64,000 bases of DNA from Tilletia caries (lineage: Eukaryota > Basidiomycota > Exobasidiomycetes > Tilletiales > Tilletiaceae), in NCBI GenBank assembly GCA_032718865.1, contig JALUTQ010000040.1:992001-1056000 (forward strand). The letters are read 5' to 3'. This document shows, one piece after another, positions 24,066-33,287 of this stretch (position 1 is its first letter; every line of letters begins with the position of its first letter). A program made the position numbers and the translations under genes. Below the pieces are notes generated by a model. It was not told the origin of the DNA, did not search any database, and saw only the letters and a list, made by a program, of their open reading frames with translations.

Positions 24066-24099
24066 GGCGGCGACAAGCCGCCCCGAACCGGAGGTTCGG
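24066..24099. repeat. Two back-to-back perfect hairpins
   Basis: GGCGGC/GCCGCC (24066..24082, 5-nt loop) is followed directly by CCGAACC/GGTTCGG (24083..24099, 3-nt loop). Such adjoining hairpins are typical of structured transposon ends, but no protein-coding element is attached here. Confidence 0.5.
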
Positions 24100-24363
24100 C
24101 GATTAAGCGCGATCGGGGCGCGCGTTAGCGCGATTTGATACTATCTTTAGCTCGCTCGCGTTGGGGTCGTTTATATTTGAGTGCAAATCAGGATCTGCAT
24201 CAACTTTCCCTCATAGCATGGCGGTTAGTGATATGAATTCCGATTCTGAAGTTAGATGCTGGACACCACTTTTTTTTTCGGGTTAGAGTTAGCGCGTAGC
24301 GGACAAGATTAGACATGACAGCAATGGAGACGGAAAAGACTGTCCTTTTGGTTGGGGGGGTTC

Positions 24364-24384
24364 CGGGGGGGCAAAGCCCCCCCG
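24364..24384. repeat. Perfect 9-bp GC hairpin
   Basis: CGGGGGGGC, an AAA loop and GCCCCCCCG form a perfect inverted repeat. Function unknown. A short G run (24354..24360) lies just upstream. Confidence 0.6.
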
Positions 24385-24625
24385 CCGAGCTGGAAGTGGG
24401 GTCACGTGTACCAGGGATTGGCCTAAATGTCGATCGCCGAATCGCCGAGATTCGAGGAATTATGTGCGTGCTACATACAGGCGGCCAGGCGCAGCGATCG
24501 GGAACGGAGAGTAATGAGGCGAGTCGGAAAAGGGTGAGTACGGAGTGGGAAGAGAAAGACCAGGGACTAGGGGAGCGCGGAAAGGAGGGAAAGGAGGGAA
24601 AGGAGGTGAGCGGTGGGGCAGAAAC

Positions 24626-24662
24626 GAGTGAGTGAGTGAGTGAGTGAGTGAGTGAGTGAGTG
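24626..24662. repeat. (GAGT)n microsatellite
   Basis: About nine copies of a tetranucleotide GAGT/GTGA unit. The complementary (CACT)n unit also occurs at 29320..29369. Confidence 0.9.
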
Positions 24663-24898
24663 CGATGGGCTCGTACCTTCAGCTTGCAGGAGGCCAAAGT
24701 AGTGGGGGAATGTTCCGGGGGGTGAGACTGTAATCAGAGCCATGAGTCTCACTCTGAGGGTCTCGCACCTGCAGGAACCAAACAACCAGCGGGGTCATAG
24801 GGTCTTGGCAGCGTCTCCAACACTTTCGACCCGGACTTCAAAAACACAGATCACCTCATTCCCGCTCCCGCTGCATTTCAAGCCTGTACGAGGTGGAG

Positions 24899-26217
24899 GG
24901 CAGAAGTCTTCGAATGAACACAACACCAAACACCATAATTCTCATACTCTCTCCGTTCACCACAATACCAACCTCACACTTTCCAGTCACAACCACACAT
25001 ATGACAATAGTAGAAGTTGAAGCAATGGAGATGTTTGAGAGTAAGATTACTCGGAAAAATTGACCGTGGCGCTGCCTGACGACCTTGACACGTCGGGGCA
25101 TATCGTCGATGTACTTGTTGAGATGAGCTACTTCGATCTTTGCCCACTCCTCTTTGGCCGCCTCCCAAAGCTCGTCGGGCTTGGTCTGGCTGAGGTTACG
25201 AGCACGAAGACGGGACTTGAGCAGGCGCCAAGCCTTTTCGATCGGGTTGAGATCCGGAGAAAGTGGCGGGTGAGAATGGCGCTGAATACCCGCCTCCTTC
25301 CGAGCCTTGTTGGTAGCCTTCGAGTTATGAATGGAAGCGTTATCTTCCACGACCTTGTAGGGCGTGAACTCCTCGAGCTCACACTGCAGCACAAAGGGGC
25401 GTAAGGCCCATTAATGACGTGCTCAATGTAGCGTTTCGAATCGACCTTGCGGTAGCCCGTTCCCGACAATCGTACCAGTGGAGACTTCTTCCCGTAGGCG
25501 ATTGCTGCCCAGATCATAACCGTTTTGCGAGCCGTTCTGAAGCTCCTAGAAGTGTTCTGAGGAACCGCAGCGGCTCCTCGAAAGCGGCTGACGAAGGGCT
25601 TGCGCCTAAGGTTAGAAGTGTCCAAAGAACACTCGTCCGTGAAGATAATTCGGCGCCAGTCAGTAATCCGGTTCTTATTTGCCCAGATTTTTCGCTTTTT
25701 GACCGCAGCAACACTCAGTGCTGGACGTTCGCGGGCGATATAGCGCGCTATGCCATGCTTGTGAGCAATGCGCCTAACCTTCCACGGCTTGATGGGTAGG
25801 CCGTGTCGGGTCAGATTTTCGGCGACGCCTCGCCATGTCGCCCATCGCATCAACAGCACGGTGCGGACTACCCGACGACAGTCCCGTGCAGACAGCGTAG
25901 GAGGACGGCCGCTGCGCGGGAGTGTGTTATGTGACTTTGTCTTTTTCCCAGCGTGCCTTTGTGTAGGCAACGGTACTGGGGCTGCAGCCGATTTGTTTGG
26001 CAATGTACTCGTATGTATGGCCCATTTCAATCATATATTGAATACGGCCACGCCTGGAAGGCGTCAGAGGAGGTCTACGAGCAGCAGCAACACGCGGCAT
26101 TGTGTTTGTGTAGAGAAAATGTAGAGATGCTAAGTGTGTGAAGTTGGGAGAGGGTGTGGTGAGGTGGTGGTTTTGGTGAATTTTAATTTCATTCGAAGAC
26201 TTCTGCCCTCCACCTCG
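24899..26217 (-). mobile_element. Tc1/mariner-type transposon, 1319 bp, decayed
   Basis: The ends are inverted repeats of about 30 bp: CGAGGTGGAGGGCAGAAGTC onward at 24899, and its reverse complement ending at 26217. TA dinucleotides flank both sides (24897..24898 and 26218..26219), the usual Tc1/mariner target duplication. The single internal gene is a transposase read on the minus strand. It is adjacent to the Fanzor relic, which lies just outside the right end. Confidence 0.88.
24980..26101 (-). pseudogene. Tc1/mariner transposase with two frame breaks
   Basis: The frame starts at the ATG at 26101 and shows a helix-turn-helix DNA-binding region (YEYIAKQIGCSPSTVAYTK), then a conserved SGRPPTLS linker. 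The DDE catalytic region follows: IFTDECS (first Asp), VVEDNASIH (second Asp) and HPPLSPDLNPIEKAW (third acidic residue, Asp). This is a DD34D/E-type enzyme. The reading frame changes near 25930 (after KDKVT) and again near 25400 (after NGPYAP), each by one base, so it should not make an active protein. All three catalytic residues survive, so decay looks fairly recent. No intron of plausible size fits either break. Confidence 0.85.
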
Positions 26218-26271
26218 TACTATATACAGACTAGTGCAATGGCCGAAGCCAAAGGGGTGCAGCTCCCAAAC

Positions 26272-26291
26272 GCCGATCACGTGTGATCGGC
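26272..26291. repeat. Perfect palindromic hairpin downstream of Fanzor
   Basis: GCCGATCAC/GTGATCGGC with a 2-nt centre, 20 bp in all. It lies 110 bp beyond the Fanzor stop codon, in the direction where TnpB and Fanzor elements encode their guide RNA. It could be part of that RNA or of the element end; this is inference from position. Confidence 0.6.
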
Positions 26292-26400
26292 AGCATTTTT
26301 CCGGAAAGAAAAGGCAAAAAGGGGAAAAGAAAGCGAAAAAAGAAAGAGAAAAGGAAATGTAGAGGAAAAGGAAAAAGAAAAAGAGAATATGTCGCTGTCA

Positions 26401-27726
26401 CTAGTTGAGAAAATCATATTTACAGTGGAGGAAAATGTTTTTCGCGCCATTGACGTCTCGATCCGAGACTGTGAGACATCCGGGGCAGCGGTGGATTTCG
26501 CTGCCTCCAAGTCTGTAATTGACCGTGCCGCACGTTGAGCAGACCTTGGATGTCCAGTCCTCCACCACCTCGACGACCTCCATAGCTTCATTTAATCGGC
26601 TTCTGAAGCGACCGTGCGCCCACGACATCATGGCTCTGACTGTCTTGCGCCCGATCCGCCTTTGACCTCGCCGAGACATCTGGTGCGCGTTGAATGTTGG
26701 CAGCAGCACAGTGTCGAAATTTTTGCTTGAGGTAGCCACGCAGCTTCCAATGAAGCTCGTCGACCAGATGCCGGATTCTTGCACGCAGTCGATTTGCGGC
26801 GCGGCGCATACGGTAACGCTTTTTTGCTGAAGCTTGGGTTGATCGCGAGATCAACTGATCCAAGTGCGTACCGAGGCGGAAAAAGACGCTTGTGGTCTCC
26901 ATCGCCAAATTTTTGCCGCCATTCCCCGCAAAGGGTCGTAAATCGTGGCAAATGTCCGAACGCCGGGGTCAATGGCGCACATTTCTGGGCCACGTGCTGC
27001 AGGAACCCGCATCTTCTCTTCCCCCATGTCCTTCTGCCAAAGCAGGAACCATGACCCGTTCACCTGCTTGATGCATGCCCCGTCATGATCCAGCGATGGA
27101 ACGTCGATCCCCGTCTGAATCTTGGTCTGGTGCTGACCTGGACCCAGACCAAAATTTGAGATCTTGAGGCATCCTCCAACCCAGTTACGTTTCCGAATTC
27201 GGAAGGAGGAGAAGAGCGCCCGCTTTTTCCGGAACTTCAGCTCGAAGTTCGGAATTTTGCCGTCCCGAACGTCCGCCAAGCCATTCTGAAGCGCTGAATG
27301 GGCCTCAAGGCACGCCTGCTCCCTGATGCTGTATGGCACCGGAGTCACCCATGACAGGTTCATGAGGGGAAGGCCATCCTCTGTAACCGAATGTTCCCGG
27401 ACGTCGTTTAAAGAGGCGTTTGGGTGAGCCTTGAGGTACGCCACCGCCCGGTTGTATGTCCACCTGTATATTCCAGCCATTTTTCGAAGTGCCTCCTTTT
27501 GCTGTGTATTCGGCCGAAGCCGGGTGCGATACGTCTTCAATCGCGAATTGTTTTGGCGCTCTCCAGGCCTGGTCCTACGAGACGGCGGTGGTGGAGGCAC
27601 AGCGTCGAGGCGCTGCCGGAGTGTAGCGCTCAGCTCCGTGAGCATCCCACCGATATCTTCATCCGGCACGACTGGATGCGGCAGGAAGGCGTATTTTTGG
27701 TAGAAACCAAGTATTGATGGGCGCAT
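26401..27726 (-). pseudogene. Fanzor (eukaryotic TnpB-like RNA-guided nuclease), frameshifted
   Basis: Read on the minus strand in three successive frames. Frame 1 (27726 to about 26930) has the TnpB-type N-terminal region (LKTYRTRLRPNTQQKEALRK, IYRWTYNRAVAYL) and the RuvC-I strand MCAIDPGVRTFATIYDP, Asp codon at 26968..26970. Frame 2 (to about 26760) has VFFRLGTHLDQLIS and the Arg-rich bridge-like helix. Frame 3 has FDTVLLPTFNAHQM, then VVEDWTSKVCSTCG with a Glu codon at 26560..26562, a CxxC...CxxC zinc ribbon, and RuvC-III SDRDVNGAKN with Asp codon 26455..26457. Fanzors are RNA-guided DNA endonucleases spread by transposons in fungi, protists and large viruses. The canonical RuvC-II Glu position is Thr here (LLPTF), as expected if the Glu has moved. 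Two single-base frame changes make this copy a likely pseudogene. A further N-terminal stretch may begin at the ATG at 27824 in another frame. Confidence 0.85.
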
Positions 27727-28399
27727 TATGCCACTCCGCCGCCTGTTGTGTGCCTTCTACGCCAGGCCACAGCACCGATTCTGGTGCTACTGACCCAATC
27801 CAGGGCGCTGGCGGAGGGTCGGCCATGGTGATCTGTATATAACAAATAAGAGAAAAAATAGGAGCGGTGCTGGTCAGTCTCTTGATCAAACGATGATGAC
27901 CCAAAAAAAAAGAAAAAAGAAAAAAAGAAAAAAAAAAGAAAAGAAAAGAAAAGAATGAAAAAAGGATCGGTGCTGGTCACGTGGTTGGACTCTGCTGGTC
28001 ACGTGATTTGTCTTTTAATCTAATAATGATAAGGAGAAAAGAAGAAAAAGAAAATAAAAGAAAACGAAAAAAAAACGGAAATAGAATGGCCACGAACAAA
28101 AACTACAGAATTAAAAACGGCAGAAAACAATACACAAAAAGACAGAAAAACGAATCAAAAACGAAAAACATGAAAAACACTCACCTTGAACTTTCAGCGA
28201 GGGACGGATGTTAACGCCGAAGAGTATGTTCGACAAACAGTCACGTGACAAAAGCAAACTATGAGTCGACAAGAGGGCGAAGAGCCGAAAGGGGGGGGAA
28301 GAGGGTGGTTGCTGGTTGCGGGAGGTGGCTTCTTTTATAGCTTCGTGGCTGTAGCCATGACGTAAAGCACACTGGTCACCAACGCACAGACATCGAATA
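27727..28399. other. A-rich region between Fanzor relic and MITE
   Basis: About 670 bp. The stretch 27900..28170 is very A-rich on the + strand (runs of A broken by G), the poorest GC in the window. Two GGTCACGTG motifs occur at about 27977 and 28000. Small open frames here are artefacts of the A-rich composition. The outer end of the Fanzor-bearing element may lie in this region. Confidence 0.5.
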
Positions 28400-28407
28400 C
28401 CATGGAA

Positions 28408-29196
28408 TAAGGATGGGCGCGGAGTAAGCCCCGGAGTGGGTTTCCCGGAGTTCCCCGACTAGTCGGGGCCTCACTCCGGGGGAGTACGGAGTACGGAGTG
28501 CATTTTCGAGGATTTACTCCTGCTGATTGGATTCTGCAGGAGTACGGAGCGCAAGCCTGTCATGTCCCCGGAGTACGGAGTACGGCAAGGCCTGGAGCTA
28601 ACTTTTCGCCGCAGTACGGAGTGACAAGCTCAATGCCAGACGGAGTGCGGAGTTTCCCCGAAACTCCGGGGCGCTCCGGGGTCTTGCCTTTTGCAAAACC
28701 AGGTGGCAATTTTGAAAATTTCAGTCAGAAATGGGCATATTTTGCTCTAATTTTCAAAAATTTGGCAAAATCATTTTTCAGATTTCTCATTTGGAGTTCA
28801 TATAGTGTGTGAGTGAGCTCTACGACCGCCTACGATGATTCTGTCGAACAAAAACATGGATGGAAGATGGTCAATCAATGTAAGGATCCACATTTATCAA
28901 GTTTTGTAGGACCTCTGCGAACTTTCCCCGGAGTACGGAGTTTCGGGGGGAGTAGTCGCGCTCCGTCACCCCGGAGTACGGAGTGGACTTTGAAATTTTT
29001 CCTAAATTTAGCCGGAGTACGGAGCTGGTGCAATGAGATGGGGTGATTTTGTGCGGAGCGCGGAGTGGGGCTGAGGGGACTTCCTAAAAATGAGCGGAGT
29101 ACGGAGTGCGAAAAAGAATCTCAAAATCAGCCGGAGTCAGCCGGAGTAGGGGCCCCGGAGTACGGAGCACTCCGGGGCCCTCCGCGCCCATCCTTA
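28408..29196. mobile_element. hAT-like MITE, copy A (789 bp)
   Basis: Terminal inverted repeats TAAGGATGGGCGCGGAG at both ends. The 8-bp duplication CCATGGAA lies on each side (28400..28407 and 29197..29204). The 8-bp duplication places it with hAT elements. The subterminal regions repeat GGAGTACGGAG more than ten times, as hAT transposase-binding repeats do. The AT-rich centre has no transposase. It lies about 260 bp upstream of the proteasome beta1 start and could affect that promoter. A second copy in opposite orientation is at 33519..34310. Confidence 0.9.
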
Positions 29197-29319
29197 CCAT
29201 GGAAGCCCGTGGAAGCGAGTTTCATCCCCCCCTTTCCTCTCTCTGGTGATGGTGATCTCAGACGCTGGATGAGCTCAAGCCAGCTGAGGATCAGCTCGAG
29301 CGACCCGAAAGCCACGAGC

Positions 29320-29369
29320 CACTCACTCACTCACTCTCACTCACTCACTCACTCACTCACTCACTCACT
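29320..29369. repeat. (CACT)n microsatellite
   Basis: A run of CACT units, slightly interrupted, about 95-145 bp upstream of the proteasome gene start codon, probably in its promoter or 5' untranslated region. Confidence 0.9.
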
Positions 29370-29462
29370 TCGCTCACTCGCTCTCCATCTTGCTCAGCTC
29401 ACCAACAACAGCACACACTCTCAGATACAGACGGAACAGACCCGCGCGCGCTGCAGGACAAT

Positions 29463-30590
29463 ATGATCGACAACCACATCCAGAGGCTCAAGGAGGGCGA
29501 GGTCGACCTCGGAGTCAGTACAGCTTATCACTCGCGCAATATTGACACAGATCATACTCACACTGCCCTTGCACTCCCTCTCCCTCTCTGCGCCTCGGAT
29601 AGACCTCCATCATGGCTGTTGCGTACGTCTCTCATTCTCTCTAAGCTGCGAGCGCGGGCACGCTGCGAGCTGACCCATCTTGTTCATGCTCCCTCTTCTG
29701 GCCTCAGCTACGATGAAGGTGTCATCATCGGTGCAGACTCAAGAACAACAATGGGCAGGTGAGCATCTCTCTCTCTCTCCTCTCATAGTGCTGCGCGTCC
29801 CTGTTCTGCATCCCTTGCTGACCTCGCTCCCCATCTCCCAAAATCAGCTACATCGTAAGCATTCGAACCGCAACTCCAGCCCAAATTGCTCCAAGCCGAA
29901 CCCCCCAGGCGAGCTAACCATCCATTCCTTCTCAACGAACCTCCCACAGGCCAACCGCGTCACCGACAAGCTCACCCACATCACCGACCGAATCTACTGC
30001 TGCCGCTCCGGCTCCGCAGCCGACACCCAAGCCGTCGCCGACGCCGTCACCCACCACCTCTCCCTCGTCGACGTCCTGCACGGCCCCCCGGAGGTCTCCA
30101 CTGCCGCCCATCTGTTCTCCGAGATCGTTTATCAGAACAAGGACCGGTTGAGCGCGGGTATTATTGTGGCCCGGTGGGATAAGAGGAATGGGGGCACGGT
30201 GTACAATGTTCCGTTGGGAGGTGGTCTGTTCCAGCAGCCTTGGGCTATCGGAGGTGCGTCTTGGCCCTTCCCTAACAGGCTCGGGATCGACATACATCTA
30301 CGGCTACTGCGACTCCACCTACCGGCCAGGATGGAACCGACAACAGACAGTCGAGTTTGTCACCAATGCTCTCGCATTGGCCATGCGACGCGATGGCTCG
30401 TCCGGAGGCACCATCCGTCTTGCCGACATCTCCGAGCACGGCGTGGAGAGGCATTTCATCCCAGGAGTGAGTCCCCCACACCTTCTTGCGCTGATTGAGA
30501 GATGGGTCCAGAAGCTCACAGGCAGTTTGATTTTTCCTCTTTACGCTCGTGTAGGACAAGCTTCCTGAGTTGTCGGCAAAGCTCTGCTGA
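29463..30590 (+). CDS. PRE3: 20S proteasome subunit beta1 (PRE3/PSMB6)
   Basis: Seven exons: 29463..29513, 29603..29622, 29708..29758, 29848..29854, 29950..30253, 30279..30466, 30555..30590; 218 residues. A 17-residue propeptide ends in Gly and is followed by the catalytic Thr (GEVDLG/TSIMAV), exposed by self-cleavage. The mature enzyme keeps Asp17 (IIGADSRTT) and Lys33 (NRVTDK), the catalytic set of active beta subunits. Later motifs are [31 protein letters not shown] and RDGSSGG. Beta1 gives the caspase-like activity of the proteasome. Exon 4 is only 7 nt and encodes part of SYI; without it the conserved GSYIANRVTDK is broken. The gene is intact despite MITE copy A just upstream. Confidence 0.96.
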
Positions 30591-30873
30591 TGTTTGACAA
30601 TTCTCGGAGCTCGGTCCATCTTCTCAATCGCAATCCATCCAAGGGGTACAGAAGGACGTCGCTTGTGCTTGAACCAGGATTCACGATAAGAGAAAGTTCA
30701 ATGAGCCCGTACGGAGACAGAAGGGAGGGACAGACAGGGGAAGGAAGGAAGAGAGGGAGATCCCCCCTAAAAATGTACAAGGTTGGAAAGGATGCGTCCC
30801 AATGGTAAGGCACTGGTGATCGGAGGAGCCGCGAAAGAAGGGCTTGCCAGCAGGGTTTGGGAGGGGCCAGAAT

Positions 30874-32400
30874 TCAATGACCTGCCGGTCTTAATGCTCT
30901 GAGCCGTTCCGCAAGCCGGGAGTCTTCGTCCCCAGACCGCGCAGTCGAAGATGGCCCCGCTGCAGCAGGCGCAGCCCCAGAACCCGCGCCCACTCCGCCG
31001 TTGGCGTGATGGATCGGGTTGCGAGTGGACATGTACGCCACTGCGCGCAGGATGAGATGCGCAGCATTGCCTGAGGAGCCAGAGGGGTAGAGGGGTAGAG
31101 GGGCAGGGGACAAGTTTTCAGCAATAGATCCTTTTTGTCAGGCTGCGCTCTGCTAGGAAGCGTAGTGGAACTTACCAGCATTGTCCGTTACGATCTCCTC
31201 TCCCGCGCAAAGGTTGAACTCCTGGCACATATCTGCCAGGCTCGGCCTCGTATCCTCCAGCATGGTTGGTCGCGTCCGCGTTCGTCACGCTGTCGGGCTT
31301 CTCGATGTACCGTTCGAACACGAGCGCGGAGTCGATGATCTCGATATCAGCAAGTTTTTCCTAATCATCGTCGTCGTCGTCCACGGCCAGAGCATGGAGA
31401 GTCGCAGCGCGCCCGTGACTATGGAGCTCTTCGGGCAACTGTTCATTTGCGATCCGCAGCTCGGGGAATTGATGGTCTGTCCAGATGGAAACAAGTGGGA
31501 GTCAGAAAGCGCAAGCCCACTCATTGCGCATTTGTTGTGCACTCACTCTTCACTGGCCCGTGAAAGACGAAGTAGATCGTCCCAGGAGTCTTCCGCAGCT
31601 TGGTGATCAGCGCCCTCATCTGGCTAGCCATGCGCGATAGCGTGGTGGCCACCGTGCCGTTCGGAAGCACCTCCGCACCAGAGTTTTTTCGTCGATCGAC
31701 GCAGGGAGAGAGCTCGGAGCGCCAGCGCTGTCGAGGACGTGTTTGAGGTGTCGCATCCGTTTGGCATGCGTGGATTGTAAGTCCCTGTTCTCAGCAAGGA
31801 GCGCGTCGCGTCCTTGAATGCGTATGGTGATTGAGGGACCTTGATCATGTCTTGAGACCCAGACGGAGCGGGGGAAAAGAGATGCGCTGCCCAGCAGCGT
31901 TCGAGACCGTCGCGATACTGAAGAAGCCGAAGCCGAAGCTGGAGCTCTTGCTGCTGCCTCTGCTGACCTCCTCCGCGCGCTTGATGAGTATGCGCCGCCT
32001 GTCCGTCCCTGCTGCCGCTGCTCCTTCTGCACCGCCGCTGAGCCTTGGTAGGTCGAGCTCGTCGTCGTCATGATCATCGCCGCAGCTGCTGCTCCGTGTG
32101 CTGTGTGTTGTGTGCTGTGTGCGAAAGAGAGCGAGTGCAAGGCGAAGCTGGAAGATGACAGCAAGAAGCAAGAAGCCCGCGATGCGAGGGTGGTGCTGTG
32201 TGCTCAGGCCTCAGGAGGTCAGCCCGTGGGAGGGTCCCAGATTCAATGAAATCTGTGACGATGGGAGCAATGAATACGTCAGGCGGAGGAAAGGATGAGA
32301 ATCGAGAAGCGAAGAAGAGACAAGGTGAAGTGGAATGGTAACGAGGGGACGCGGGACTCACCTTATGTGGGACCATTGCGATGCATGGACGCGCGTAGGT
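30874..32400 (-). pseudogene. Unidentified multi-exon gene, apparently broken
   Basis: Several protein-like blocks occur in order on the minus strand but in frames that do not join. One block around 31547-31680 reads NGTVATTLSRMASQMRALIT and continues to YFVFHGPVK, with a proper donor at 31546. The next exon begins near 31482, reads HQFPELRIANEQLPEEL, and ends in an Asp run at a TAG (31361..31363), after which the same frame continues for about 60 more codons (EKLADIEIIDSALVFERYIE). A third block in another frame (LADMCQEFNLCAGEEIVTDN) splices in phase from 31076 to 31070 and on to a stop at 30874. Upstream, 31720..32400 holds short exon-like pieces. I do not recognise the family. It is either a decaying gene or one whose splicing I could not solve. 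Confidence 0.35.
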
Positions 32401-32933
32401 AGTCTGGAACCCACAGGCGCTGGGCGCGCCACACGGTGAAGTGGCCTACAGAAGCGGAGCAGAAGGACGTATTCAGCGGCGACGAGCAAAAGAGGGGTAT
32501 GCTGTCGGTACCCACCTCCTGTTGGTGAGCCATCAATGTTCTGGGACTGGGACTGGGAGGAAGATACAGACCAAACAGCTCTTCTTGACGATCGACAACT
32601 CCCAATAGGGGAGAGTCTTGCGCGTGCGGGTCATTGCAGACTGCAGTTTCAAATTTCGATAATAATCAATTTGATGCTGCGGTCAGCGGTATGTACCTTG
32701 CAGATGGAAATGTGGCAGGGTCTGGGAAAGGGGTCTCAGCTCAACACCCCTGCCCGGCTGTCCGTTACCGCCCCCAAAGGGAAACAACATCACCGCCCGA
32801 CCAGTATCGATACCAACACTCGCTCACTCACTCGACCGCTCTCGCACTCAGCATCGCACAGCAGCAGCAGCAGCAGCAAGAACAGCAGCCCCAAGATCCT
32901 ATACCCGCACCCCCCACTCGTCTAGCATAAACA

Positions 32934-33014
32934 ATGACTGAGATCCGCCGGAAACTGGTGATCGTCGGTGATGGTGCTTGTGGAAAGACGTGTCTGCTCA
33001 TCGACTTCAGCAAG
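32934..33014 (+). pseudogene. Orphan first exon of a Rho1-type GTPase
   Basis: The exon encodes [20 protein letters not shown] and a further seven residues ending in FSK, then a good donor GTACGT at 33015. This is the N-terminus of a Rho-family GTPase with its P-loop GDGACGKT. The next expected exon, starting with the GTFPEVY-type switch I region, is not present before the ligase gene begins at 33288. So only the promoter, 5' leader and first exon of a Rho1 gene seem to be here. The fragment may supply a promoter to the gene downstream; a phase-compatible acceptor before 33279 is noted in the findings. Confidence 0.75.
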
Positions 33015-33287
33015 GTACGTTACCCGCTTGCTCTGCTACGACGTTCTTCCAGGGTCCACCAAGCGTCATAGGCATCTCACATCTCTTCTTGCTGCACCCA
33101 GGATTCCCCATCCTCACTAGTCACCACCCTCTTTCTCCTCTGAGGCCGAAGACAAATCCGCAAGCATCGGACACCCACGTTTCGTCATCGTGGGTCACAC
33201 TTGGTGAGTGCACGCACGACCAGAGGTATATAAGGGGGTCCTCCGTCCTCATACTTACCCATGTCTGTCCTCTAGTAGTCAATAGTC

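Larger units (their letters stand above)
23744..24896. other. Intergenic region with hairpins and GAGT repeat
   Basis: About 1.15 kb upstream of the kinesin gene. The first 250 bp probably contain its promoter. From about 24050 to 24390 the DNA is full of short perfect hairpins (listed separately), then a (GAGT)n microsatellite at 24626..24662. No coding frame is supported. It may be the residue of another mobile element beside the mariner copy. Confidence 0.5.

Noticed and set aside
24902..26220. The mariner terminal repeats as the ends of the Fanzor element
   Set aside because: Both repeats lie on one side of Fanzor, and no third copy of the repeat is visible beyond 27726.
27981..28214. 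Lys/Asn-rich frame in the A-rich tract
   Set aside because: Composition alone (runs of A) explains it.
24628..29369. GAGT and CACT tandem repeats as CRISPR-like arrays
   Set aside because: Simple tetranucleotide microsatellites with no spacers.
28498..29466. Open frames inside and beside MITE copy A
   Set aside because: They follow the subterminal repeats; similar frames appear in copy B on the other strand. No transposase motif.
32934..33014. A complete Rho1 gene
   Set aside because: No switch I/II, NKxD or CaaX-encoding exon follows within the available space.
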